Assembly (NCBI RefSeq): GCF_003479805.1
Contig: NZ_QUHV01000001.1
Span: 248,001 to 312,000, forward strand
Reading direction: 5' to 3'
Origin: Collinsella sp. AF08-23
GTDB lineage: Bacteria; Actinomycetota; Coriobacteriia; Coriobacteriales; Coriobacteriaceae
DNA length: 64,000 nt
The notes under the pieces are model-generated. The model did not search any database and was not told the origin of the DNA. It worked only from the letters and a program-made list of their open reading frames with translations. The number at the start of each line of letters is the position of its first letter. Within the stretch, counting starts at the first letter, position 1. A program made the translations under genes and the position numbers. Shown here piece by piece: positions 49,120-57,346 of this stretch.

Positions 49120-51681
49120 GTGAAACTCGTCGTTGCAGAGAAGAACATCGCCGCGCAAAAGATCGCGCAGCTGCTGTCCGATGCCGGCGCGCCCAAGGCC
49201 GATAAGGTCTACAACACGCAGGTCTACCGCTTCAAGGTCGCGGGTGAGGACTGGGTTTCGATGGGTCTGGCGGGACATATCTTGGCGCCCGATTTCCCCG
49301 AGGAGATCCTCTTCGACAAACAGATGGGCTGGTACGGCGTCTCGCCCGATGGCGAGGTCCTGCCGGCGGAGGTGCCCGACGGCCTGGCCCGCCCGCCCTA
49401 CGATACCAAGCGCAAGCCTTTCCTACCCAACGGCATCTCCATCAAGGGCTGGAAGGTCGAGAGCCTTCCGTACCTCACGTGGGCGCCCATTGTGAAGCTT
49501 CCCGCGGAGAAGGAGATCATCCGCGTTCTCAAAAATCTCGCCAAGAAGGCCGACGAGGTCATCATCGCCACGGACTTCGACCGCGAGGGAGAGCTCATCG
49601 GCTCCGACGCCCTCAACATGGTGCGCGAGGTCGCACCCGAGCTGCCCGCCCGCCGCGCGCGCTATTCGGCGCTCATCAAGGGCGAGGTGACCGAGGCCTT
49701 CGCGAACCTCGTCGAGCTCGACCAGGATCTGGCCGACGCCGGTGAGTCCCGCCAGTACATCGATCTCATCTGGGGCGCGGTTCTCACCCGTTACCTCACG
49801 CTCGCCAAGTTCGGCGGCTTTGGCAACGTGCGCTCCGCCGGTCGTGTGCAAACTCCCACGCTTGCCCTGGTAGTCGAGCGCGAGCGCGAGCGTATGGCGT
49901 TCGTGCCCGAGGACTATTGGCAGATTCGCGGTGCGGCAGAGGCCCACGGGCAAGAGTTCAAGATCGCCCACACCACGGCACGCTTTACGGACAAAGCGGC
50001 GGCGGAGGCTGCGTTCGCGCACGTCGACGGCGCTACGACGGGTACTGTCGTCGCCGTGGCCAAGCGCAGCCGCAAGCAGCAGCCTCCGGTGCCGTTCAAC
50101 ACCACGGCGTTGCAGGCCGCGGCAGCGGCGGAGGGCATCAGCCCCGCCCGTACCATGCGCATCGCCGAGTCCCTCTACATGAGTGGCTTCATCTCCTACC
50201 CCCGCGTGGACAACACGGTGTATCCCAAGACGCTCGACATCGAGGGGATCGTGAAGGGTCTCGCGTCCGGCACGCCGGCGCTTGCGCCCGTGTGCAAGAA
50301 GGTTCTCGCCGGGCCTCTCACGCCTACGCGCGGCAAAGTCGAGACTACCGACCACCCGCCGATCCACCCCACGGGCCAGGGCGATCCCACCACGCTCGAC
50401 GGCGGTCAGCTCAAGCTCTACAACCTCATCGCCCGGCGCTTCCTGGCGACCCTCATGGGCCCTGCGACCATCGAGAACACCAAGCTGTCCATCGATGTCG
50501 CAGGCGAGCCCTTCGCCGCGAGCGGTGACGTGCTCGTCAAGGCGGGCTTCCGCGAGGCCTACCCCTACGGACTCAAGCGCGACGAGCAGCTCCCCGTGCT
50601 AGCCGAGGGCGACGTCATCGACGTGCGCGACATCAAGCTCGAGGCCAAGCAGACCGAGCCGCCTGCGCGCTACAGCCAAGGCAAGCTCGTCCAGGAGATG
50701 GAGAAGCGCGGACTCGGTACCAAGTCCACGCGCGCGAGCATCATCGAGCGCCTGTATACCGTGCGCTATCTCAAGAACGACCCCATCGAGCCCAGCCAGC
50801 TCGGCATCGCCATCATCGACGCGCTCTCTGAGTTCGCCCCGCGCGTGACCACGCCCGATATGACCGCGGAGCTCGACGCCGACATGACCAAGGTCGCCGA
50901 GGGTAAGGACACGCAGGACCACGTGGTGGACCACTCCCGCGCCCTGCTCGCCGGCATGCTGGATGCGCTCATTGAGCACAAGGACGATCTGGGCGAAGCG
51001 ATCTCCGACGCTGTCACCGCCGATGCCCGTGTGGGCGCCTGCCCCAAGTGCGGCAAGGACCTCGTCATGAAGACGAGCGCCAAGACGCGCGGCAGCTTCA
51101 TCGGCTGCATGGGCTGGCCCGACTGCGACGTGACCTACCCGGTGCCCTCCGGTGTGAAGGTGAGCCCGCTCGAGGGCGAGGCCGCCGTGTGCCCCGAGTG
51201 CGGTGCCCCGCGCATCAAGTGCCAGCCGTTCCGACAGAAGGCGTACGAGCAGTGCGTGAACCCCAAGTGCCCCACCAACTTCGAGCCCGACCTCAAGGTG
51301 GGGGAGTGCTCCGTGTGCGCCGAGGCCGGCCGTCACGGCGACCTGATCGCCCACAAGAGCGAGAAGAGCGGCAAGCGCTTCATCCGCTGCGCAAACTATG
51401 AGGAGTGCGGCGTGAGCTACCCGCTGCCAGCACGCGGCAAGCTCTCTGCCACCGGCGAGGTCTGCGAGCACTGCGGCGCCCCCGTGGTGGTGGTCGAGAC
51501 CGCGCGCGGCCCGTGGCGCATCTGCGTGAACATGGACTGCCCCGGCAAGGAGAAGAAGCCCGCCCGCGGTAAGGCGGGGGCGAAGAAGCCGGCGGCGAAA
51601 CCAGGCACCAAGAAGCCCGCCGCGAAAAAGGGAGCTGCTGTCAAGAAACCCGTCTCGAAGAAGACAACGAAGAAGGCGTAA
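49120..51681 (+). CDS. topA: DNA topoisomerase I, archaeal-like type IA
   Basis: The 853-residue type IA topoisomerase has a TOPRIM domain starting MKLVVAEKNIAAQKIA with acidic TDFDREGE (residues 151-157), SAGRVQTPTLALVVE, and catalytic Tyr360 in GFISYPRVDNTVYP. Bacterial TopA has a YMRTDS-type active site; the YPR-DN form is archaeal/reverse-gyrase-like. Several CxxC zinc modules (about residues 645-825) and a Lys/Ala/Pro-rich basic tail follow. It relaxes negative supercoils. AAAAGGAG lies before the ATG. The gene is alone with its own terminator. Confidence 0.9.
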   Translation: MKLVVAEKNIAAQKIAQLLSDAGAPKADKVYNTQVYRFKVAGEDWVSMGLAGHILAPDFPEEILFDKQMGWYGVSPDGEVLPAEVPDGLARPPYDTKRKPFLPNGISIKGWKVESLPYLTWAPIVKLPAEKEIIRVLKNLAKKADEVIIATDFDREGELIGSDALNMVREVAPELPARRARYSALIKGEVTEAFANLVELDQDLADAGESRQYIDLIWGAVLTRYLTLAKFGGFGNVRSAGRVQTPTLALVVERERERMAFVPEDYWQIRGAAEAHGQEFKIAHTTARFTDKAAAEAAFAHVDGATTGTVVAVAKRSRKQQPPVPFNTTALQAAAAAEGISPARTMRIAESLYMSGFISYPRVDNTVYPKTLDIEGIVKGLASGTPALAPVCKKVLAGPLTPTRGKVETTDHPPIHPTGQGDPTTLDGGQLKLYNLIARRFLATLMGPATIENTKLSIDVAGEPFAASGDVLVKAGFREAYPYGLKRDEQLPVLAEGDVIDVRDIKLEAKQTEPPARYSQGKLVQEMEKRGLGTKSTRASIIERLYTVRYLKNDPIEPSQLGIAIIDALSEFAPRVTTPDMTAELDADMTKVAEGKDTQDHVVDHSRALLAGMLDALIEHKDDLGEAISDAVTADARVGACPKCGKDLVMKTSAKTRGSFIGCMGWPDCDVTYPVPSGVKVSPLEGEAAVCPECGAPRIKCQPFRQKAYEQCVNPKCPTNFEPDLKVGECSVCAEAGRHGDLIAHKSEKSGKRFIRCANYEECGVSYPLPARGKLSATGEVCEHCGAPVVVVETARGPWRICVNMDCPGKEKKPARGKAGAKKPAAKPGTKKPAAKKGAAVKKPVSKKTTKKA

Positions 51682-51717
51682 CCTTCAGAACGCCTCAAAA
51701 CCTCAAATCGCTCTCCA

Positions 51718-51748
51718 TCCCGGGCGGCATAAGCCGCCCGGGACTTTT
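51718..51748 (+). terminator. Rho-independent terminator of topA
   Basis: TCCCGGGCGGC (51718-51728) pairs with GCCGCCCGGGA (51733-51743) then CTTTTG. Confidence 0.85.
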
Positions 51749-52505
51749 GTCCCGGGTCACCCTAATCGCCATGCTCATGGTGCTCATAAAGCGGTTCATA
51801 TGCGACGGTGGACTCCACCTCGCCGTGTACAGGCCCGTTCCCACCGCGACGCAATTCTCGTCCGAGACGGTGGCGCGCTATCAGCGCATCTCGTGGACGA
51901 TGAGTTTCGGCGCAACCTCATCGAGGTGCAGGTACCCGCTCGAAGCGCCCGCACCGATAAAATGGCTAAATAATACCGTTTTGTATCGCAGGGGCAGTTG
52001 GCGGCGCTCATTTCGGCCCAAATGCGCCCTGTTACGGGGCGCGTCGCGCCGCGTGAGCGGCGCGCGGGTCTCCCTCGCTCACCTGAGCTGCGCTTTTGTT
52101 TCCCTGGGATTCCCACGCTCGGGCAGACTCCGAAGCAAGTCGATACAAAACGGTAATTTTTAGCCAGTTTGCTGGCTTTTGCACTCGAGTGCGCCCGTTC
52201 GCTCTTTGCGAGCCAGCCCGCGGGTGCAATCCGCCGCCGTTTTCCGCCGGTTCGTCTCCGAACGCCGATGCGTGCCCTATACTCAGATTACTGTTGCGAC
52301 TATTGCTGACATGTACGGTTCTACTGCTGCCTTTGCAAGGTAACTAGTGGCATGGCAGTGCGGTAAGCGACAGGACTCCCGTCGATGCGCATTCAAGGCA
52401 GATTCCACGCGAGAGAATGGATATCGACCTGTATCGATGTTTATCTGAGAAACACCGGGCGCGGTATGATGGATGCTCGTTTGGTTCACACGAGGGGCGT
52501 TATCT
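51749..52505. other. 757-bp intergenic region, no gene called
   Basis: This is the longest gene-free stretch of the window. It contains a long inverted repeat (51959-52170), a central CGCGCCGC/GCGGCGCG hairpin (52045-52064), and a small AGCCAG/CTGGCT hairpin with TTTT near 52162-52179. A 57-codon plus-strand ORF (51800-51973) has a plausible-looking C-terminal half but no ribosome site, and could be a remnant. Confidence 0.5.
51959..52170. repeat. 212-bp inverted-repeat element before tmk
   Basis: Arms 51959-51988 and 52141-52170 are reverse complements at 27 of 30 positions, including ACCGTTTTGTATCG exact. The interior is GC-rich and not itself palindromic except for the central hairpin. 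No transposase or target duplication is seen. Confidence 0.65.
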
Positions 52506-53234
52506 ATGACACCAGGCCTGTTCATATCTGTTGAGGGCATTGACGGCTGCGGTAAGTCCACGCAAGCCGGCCTGTTAGCGCGTGCGCTTGAGCTCACGGG
52601 GCGCGATGTGTTGCGTCTGCGTGAACCCGGTGGCGTGGCTATCTCCGAAAAGATTCGCGCGATTCTGCTTGATCCAGCCAATGCCGAGATGGGCGACGTT
52701 TGCGAGCTCCTGCTCTACGAGGCCGCACGCGCGCAGCTCGTGCATCAGGTGATCTGCCCTGCGCTCGCCGCCGGTCGTGTCGTGGTGTGTGACCGTTTCT
52801 ACGACTCCACCACAGCCTATCAGGCCTTTGCTGATGGGCTCGAGCGCGCGATGGTTGCTCAGGCAAACGAGCTGGCGGTCGATGGCTGTCATCCGGATCT
52901 CACGCTCGTGTTCGACCTTCCGGTTGAGGAGGCTCTGCGTCGTCGCTCGGGGCGAGATGGGGCAGAGGACCGTCTCGAGCTCAAGGGCCTTGAGTTCCAG
53001 CGTCGCGTTGCCGAGGGGTTTCGTGCCCTCGCCGAGGAGGAGCCCCGCCGCGTGAAGCTCGTCGATGCCACTCATTCCGTTGCGGGGGTGTTCGAGAACG
53101 TTGTGCGCGAGCTGCGCGCAGCGGGCCTTGACGTTTCTGACGAACACTTCGCCGCGGCGCTAGCCGAGATGGATGGAGCGAACGAGAGCACCCTGTTGCC
53201 TTCCACGTCTACTGGGGAGGTTTGCTGGCAATGA
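52506..53234 (+). CDS. tmk: Thymidylate kinase
   Basis: The 242-residue protein has the P-loop VEGIDGCGKST (residues 9-19), LREPGG, CDRFYDSTTAYQ (DR-Y dTMP site) and a lid region RRRSGRDGAEDRLE. It phosphorylates dTMP to dTDP. The start at 52506 follows GAGGGGCG; an in-frame upstream start at 52473 is weaker. It is followed by holB after 37 bp, the common tmk-holB pairing. Confidence 0.92.
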   Translation: MTPGLFISVEGIDGCGKSTQAGLLARALELTGRDVLRLREPGGVAISEKIRAILLDPANAEMGDVCELLLYEAARAQLVHQVICPALAAGRVVVCDRFYDSTTAYQAFADGLERAMVAQANELAVDGCHPDLTLVFDLPVEEALRRRSGRDGAEDRLELKGLEFQRRVAEGFRALAEEEPRRVKLVDATHSVAGVFENVVRELRAAGLDVSDEHFAAALAEMDGANESTLLPSTSTGEVCWQ

Positions 53235-53271
53235 TCAAACAGCCTGTATCTACCGGGGAGGTCCGCTAGCC

Positions 53272-54417
53272 ATGTCGGATCACCTCGCTCCCAACAGCCT
53301 CCTCGCCAAGCTCGATACGCAGCCGCGCGTGCGCGACTTCCTCGCGCGCGCCGTGGCCAGTGGTCGCGCGAGCCACGCCTATCTGTTCCTGGGCTCGCCC
53401 GGTTCGGGCAAGCTCGACGCCGCCTGGGCGTTGGCTCAGGCGCTCCTGTGCGCTGAGGAGGCCATTCCAGGTGCTTGCGCGGCTTGCGACGACTGCGTCC
53501 GCGTTGCGCGCCGCACCCACCCGGACGTGCACTACTACGCGCCCGAGTCCGCGACGGGCTACCTCATCGCCCAGACGCGCGACTTGCTCGAAGACGTCGC
53601 GCTTTCGCCCATCCGCGCCAAGCGTAAGGTCTACATCATCGATCGTGCCGAGCAGCTTCGCGCGAACACCGCGAACGCCCTGCTCAAAACGCTCGAGGAA
53701 CCGCCGGAGAGCGTAACGTTCATCCTGTTGGGCACCAGCTCGGACGTCATGCTGCCCACCATCGTCTCGCGTTGCCAGTGCGTGCCGTTCCGCCCGCTGT
53801 CCACCGACGAGTCCACGACCGCAGTTGCGCGCGCCACGGGCCTGCCGCCTGCGCGCTGCCGCATGGCAGTGGCGGTTGCCGGCAGCCCTGCCCGTGCGGT
53901 GGAGTTCCTCAAGTCCGCCGATCGCCAAGCGGCCCGTCGTGCCATGGTCCGCGCGGTCGATGCGCTTGCCCACGCGGACGAGGCAGACATCCTCGCCTCG
54001 GCAAAGGAGCTCATGGGGGCCATTCACGCGCCTCTCGCGGAGGTCAAATCAACCCAGCAGGCCGTGCTCGAGCAAAACCAGGATTACCTTTCCCGTGGTG
54101 CTTTAAAGCAGCTGGAAGACCGCAACAAGCGCGAACTGAACGCCCGGGAGCGTTCGGGTATCATGGAAGCGCTGGCAAGCGTGCGCTCGCTGCTCCGTGA
54201 CGTGCTTATACGGCTCGAAGACGCGCAGGACGCTCCCGTCAACGACGACGTTCGCGATGTGGTCGAGCGCATTGCCTCGGACACGACGACGACCGGGGTG
54301 ACCCTCGCCCTCGACGCGGTTTCGTTGGCGGAGACGCGCATTGCCCGCAACGTAACTCCCCAGCTGGCCATCGAGGTCATGCTCTTCGATATCAGGAAGG
54401 CGCTCAAATGCCCGTAG
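53272..54417 (+). CDS. holB: DNA polymerase III delta' subunit
   Basis: The 381-residue clamp-loader protein has the Walker A loop GSPGSGK (residues 41-47), a zinc site CAACDDC, YIIDRAEQLRANTANALLKTLEEPP (Walker B region) and a VSRCQ arginine-sensor element. Its C-terminal helical collar extends to residue 381. It loads the beta sliding clamp with HolA and DnaX. The start at 53272 has GGGGAGG upstream. It overlaps the next gene by 10 bp, as in many Gram-positives where ricT follows holB. Confidence 0.9.
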   Translation: MSDHLAPNSLLAKLDTQPRVRDFLARAVASGRASHAYLFLGSPGSGKLDAAWALAQALLCAEEAIPGACAACDDCVRVARRTHPDVHYYAPESATGYLIAQTRDLLEDVALSPIRAKRKVYIIDRAEQLRANTANALLKTLEEPPESVTFILLGTSSDVMLPTIVSRCQCVPFRPLSTDESTTAVARATGLPPARCRMAVAVAGSPARAVEFLKSADRQAARRAMVRAVDALAHADEADILASAKELMGAIHAPLAEVKSTQQAVLEQNQDYLSRGALKQLEDRNKRELNARERSGIMEALASVRSLLRDVLIRLEDAQDAPVNDDVRDVVERIASDTTTTGVTLALDAVSLAETRIARNVTPQLAIEVMLFDIRKALKCP

Positions 54418-56075
54418 TTGTTCCCGTCAAATTCGCGTTCGCCGCGCGCGAGTTGTGGTTCGATCCCCGTGGCCTCGACATCCTCGAGGGCGATCACGCC
54501 ATCTGCACCACCGAGCGCGGTACAGAGATCGGCCTTGTCACGGCCGACCCCTTTGAGGTCGAGCCGGAGGAGCTCGCCGCACCGCTCAAGCCCGTGGTTC
54601 GTATCGCCACCGATGCCGACCTCGACCGCGCCGACGACCTTGCCGACGCCGGCGAGGACGCCATGTTCGACTTCCGTCGCCTGGTGGAGAAAAACGGTCT
54701 CGACATGAAGCCTGTGGGCGTCGAGTACCTGTTCGGCGGGGAGAAAGCCGTCTTCTACTTCGCTGCCGAGGACCGCGTGGATTTCCGCCAGTTGGTCAAG
54801 GACCTCTCCGCCCATTTCCACGTGCGCGTGGACATGCGCCAGATCGGCGTGCGTGATGAGACCCGCCTGCAGGGCGGGTATGCGACATGCGGTCAGGAGC
54901 TGTGCTGCACCCGCTTTGGCGGTCAGTTTGAGCCGGTTTCCATCCGCATGGCCAAGGAGCAGGACCTGCCGCTCAATTCCGCCAAGATCTCGGGCGTGTG
55001 CGGCCGCCTTATGTGCTGCCTGCGTTATGAGTTCGAGGCCTACAAGGACTTCAAGAGCCGCGCCCCTAAGAAGAAGACGCTTATCGACACCCCGCTGGGC
55101 AAGGCGCGCATCATGGAGTACAACACCCCGCGCGAGCAGCTGGTGCTGAGGCTCGAGAACGGCAAGGTCTTCCGTGTCGACCTCGCCGACATGTCCTGTA
55201 CCGACGAGAACAAGGAGCGCTGCGAGAGCCAGGGCTGCGCGTGCCGCCCCGACTGCGTAACGCGTGACGTCCTCGAGCGTCTTGAGTCGCCTGAGCTCGC
55301 CCTCGCCCTCATGGAGCTCGATCGCCAAAATGGCATCGATGTCGGCGATGGCCTCGACCGCGCCGACCGCATCGTCGCTTCCGGTCCGACTCCGCGCCGC
55401 AAGCGCATGCGTGAGGAGGAGGCGGCAAAATTTGAGAGTGCGAGCTCCGGCAAGTCTGGTCGAGGCCGCAAGGGTGCTTCCAGCGCTGCGCCCGCCAAGG
55501 GCAAGGGCCAGGATCGCCCTGCTTCCGCCGATGAGGTCCCGCCGCGCCGTCGCCGTCGTCGCTCGTCCGCAGGCGAGGAGAGCGTTCAGGCCGCTCCCGC
55601 CGTGGACGCCTCCGTGTCTGCCGAGGGCTCTGCGGGCGGTCGGCGCCGCAGGCATCGCGCCAGCGATGAAGTAGGTGCCACGTCGCGTGCAGGAGACGCT
55701 CGTTCCACTTCGGCGGTGGGAGAGGCAGCTGCGGACGTAGCGCCTGGTCGCAGTCGCCGTCGCAAGCACGTTTCCTCAAACGAGGCTGCACCTCAGCGAA
55801 GCGAATCTGCAAACGAGGCCGGTTCGGGCGGGCAGCGTCGCAAGCGCTCCCGCAAGCCCGAGACCCCCTCTGTTGCCGATCAGCTTGCCGAGGGCAACGT
55901 CAAGGTTCAGCGCCGTCGTCCGGGTGATGGGGGAGGTACAGAGGCGCAAAACCGTTCCGCCGGCTCTTCTGGCAACGCTGAGGATGCGCCCAAGAAGCGC
56001 CGCCGTCGCTCGCGTCGTAAGCCCAAGCAGGATGGGGCGGACGGCTCCGATTCTGCGGCACCGCGGACCGAATAG
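54408..56075 (+). CDS. ricT: PSP1-domain protein RicT (YaaT) with long Arg-rich tail
   Basis: Residues 1-270 or so are the PSP1 domain, with YFAAEDRVDFRQLVKDL, DMRQIGVRDETRLQGGYATCGQELCCTRF and CGRLMCCLRYE, whose Cys set binds [4Fe-4S] in Bacillus RicT. RicAFT proteins promote RNA processing and development. The remaining 240 residues are low-complexity Arg/Ser/Ala with many RRRR and KRRRR clusters, doubling the usual length (about 275 in B. subtilis). The tail likely binds RNA or ribosomes. The start overlaps holB. Confidence 0.88.
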   Translation: MPVVVPVKFAFAARELWFDPRGLDILEGDHAICTTERGTEIGLVTADPFEVEPEELAAPLKPVVRIATDADLDRADDLADAGEDAMFDFRRLVEKNGLDMKPVGVEYLFGGEKAVFYFAAEDRVDFRQLVKDLSAHFHVRVDMRQIGVRDETRLQGGYATCGQELCCTRFGGQFEPVSIRMAKEQDLPLNSAKISGVCGRLMCCLRYEFEAYKDFKSRAPKKKTLIDTPLGKARIMEYNTPREQLVLRLENGKVFRVDLADMSCTDENKERCESQGCACRPDCVTRDVLERLESPELALALMELDRQNGIDVGDGLDRADRIVASGPTPRRKRMREEEAAKFESASSGKSGRGRKGASSAAPAKGKGQDRPASADEVPPRRRRRRSSAGEESVQAAPAVDASVSAEGSAGGRRRRHRASDEVGATSRAGDARSTSAVGEAAADVAPGRSRRRKHVSSNEAAPQRSESANEAGSGGQRRKRSRKPETPSVADQLAEGNVKVQRRRPGDGGGTEAQNRSAGSSGNAEDAPKKRRRRSRRKPKQDGADGSDSAAPRTE

Positions 56076-56115
56076 GTGGGTGCCTGCTCAACAGGCGCGC
56101 ACGATGGAACGGCAC

Positions 56116-56148
56116 GCCCTCCCTCGTCAGCACGGGGGAGGGCTTTTT
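56116..56148 (+). terminator. Terminator after ricT overlapping the comF ribosome site
   Basis: GCCCTCCC (56116-56123) pairs with GGGAGGGC (56136-56143) then TTTTT. The GGGGAGG in the right arm is also the apparent Shine-Dalgarno of comF. Confidence 0.65.
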
Positions 56149-56149
56149 G

Positions 56150-56923
56150 ATGCGTCGTGTCGGGATTGTGCAAGGTGGGGGCGAGCGTGTGGGTGGGCGC
56201 GTGACAGGGCTCTTGCGGGAGCTTGCCGAGCAAACGTTGGAGCTGCTCTCGCCCACGCGCTGCGCGAGTTGCGAGGCGCCCGGTGCCCTGGTGTGCGATG
56301 CCTGCCTGCGGGATATGGTGCGCATCAATCCGGCGCACGCCTGCACGCGATGCGGAGCTCCGTATGGGAGCCTGCTTTGTACGGAATGCCAAGGGGACGA
56401 GGTCGAGCTCGACCGGTGTCTTGCCGCCGTGGTGTTCGATGGGCCTCCCGCACGTATCGTCCGTGCGTACAAGGACGGGGGAGAACGGCGGCTATCCACC
56501 GAAATCGCGTGCATCATGCACCGTGCCGCGCGCGAGGCCGAGCTCACGGTGCCCGCACGGTACGGAGGGCTTCTTTCGCGGGTGGACGCGGTGACGTTCG
56601 TCCCCGTGACCTCATCGGCATACCGACGCCGCGGATTCGACCACATGGAGGCTATCGCCTGCGATTTTGCGGATGCGAGTTGCCTGCCGCTCATCGATGC
56701 CCTGGTGAAACACGGCTCACTCGACCAGCGAGAATTGGCGCGCGAAGAAAGACTTGCTCGCTCACGAGGGCAATACGAGGTGGTCGCTCCGGTTGGTGGT
56801 ATGCGGGTCCTGCTGCTGGACGACGTCATTACCACGGGCGCCACCATGAACGCCGCCGCCCACGCGCTCAAATGCGCCGGAGCCGCGCGTGTAGACTGCC
56901 TTGCATTCGCCCGCGTGTGGTGA
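56150..56923 (+). CDS. comF: ComF family phosphoribosyltransferase-like protein
   Basis: The 257-residue protein has zinc-type Cys pairs near the N-terminus (CASCEAPGALVCDACL, CTRCGAPYGSLLCTEC) and the PRPP-loop VLLLDDVITTGATM near the end. FVPVTSSAYRRRGFDHMEAIA is the family's other signature. ComF supports DNA uptake during competence in some bacteria. The start at 56150 uses the GGGGAGG within a terminator; a GTG at about 56189 with AAGGTGGGGG upstream is a possible alternative. A dispersed repeat begins at its stop codon. Confidence 0.82.
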   Translation: MRRVGIVQGGGERVGGRVTGLLRELAEQTLELLSPTRCASCEAPGALVCDACLRDMVRINPAHACTRCGAPYGSLLCTECQGDEVELDRCLAAVVFDGPPARIVRAYKDGGERRLSTEIACIMHRAAREAELTVPARYGGLLSRVDAVTFVPVTSSAYRRRGFDHMEAIACDFADASCLPLIDALVKHGSLDQRELAREERLARSRGQYEVVAPVGGMRVLLLDDVITTGATMNAAAHALKCAGAARVDCLAFARVW

Positions 56924-56957
56924 TGTGTAAAAATGCACCTGTCCCCTTTTACACACC
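56922..56957. repeat. Third copy of the dispersed repeat
   Basis: GATGTGTAAAAATGCACCTG and the following bases match arm 13761-13795 in the same orientation with few changes. The repeat overlaps the last two bases of the comF stop and supplies the -35 of a promoter. Confidence 0.65.
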
Positions 56958-56978
56958 CCTTGCAACCTGCGGTATAAT
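56949..56978 (+). promoter_or_regulatory. Sigma-A-type promoter after comF
   Basis: TTACAC (56949-56954) and TATAAT (56973-56978) with 18-bp spacing form the best promoter match of the window. The start site would be about 56985. Confidence 0.6.
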
Positions 56979-57346
56979 GCCGCGAAGTTCCTTCCAGGCT
57001 GTGGTTGCGGGAGCGCGCGAGCGAAAAACGCCGTGCGCTCCCTAGTCCAAGACAGACGCGGTCAAAGGGATCCACGTAAGCCGAAGCGTGCGCGCGGAGG
57101 CGATCATGGCGCGTCCTAGAGGTCAGTCGCACCGTCCGTCCTACTTGTTTTTGAGGCAATAGTGCCTCGCGGGCGAGCGGGCTAGTCGTGATGCCGCCGC
57201 GGCGGTTGAGCAAACGTCCCAGTGCGCAGGTGTGGGGTCAAAAACCAGGTCAGCTGGGGGAACATCGATGGAAAACGCCTGCGCGCGGATGCGTCAACGT
57301 GCGCTCGCAGGCGAGGCAGGGATGTTGGGTTGAGTCGGGGGCGAAG
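56979..57346 (+). other. Structured leader or small RNA region
   Basis: Between the promoter and the binding-protein gene lie about 360 nt. GGGAGCGC/GCGCTCCC (57009-57016, 57035-57042) forms a strong hairpin, and GAGGC/GCCTC forms a small one near 57153. Two mini-ORFs have ribosome sites: 18 codons from 57106 (MARPRGQSHRPSYLFLRQ) and 21 codons from 57268 (MENACARMRQ...). I cannot match it to a known riboswitch or RNA class. Confidence 0.4.

Noticed and set aside
51800-51973. 57-codon plus-strand ORF after topA
   Set aside because: No ribosome site, overlaps the inverted repeat, no recognisable family. Kept only as a note in the gap entry.
39281-52170. Inverted repeats as insertion sequence ends
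   Set aside because: No transposase ORF between any pair of arms and no target-site duplications next to them.
57106-57162. 18-codon leader peptide MARPRGQSHRPSYLFLRQ
   Set aside because: Has GGAGG before ATG but no run of one amino acid that would explain attenuation, and no terminator after it.
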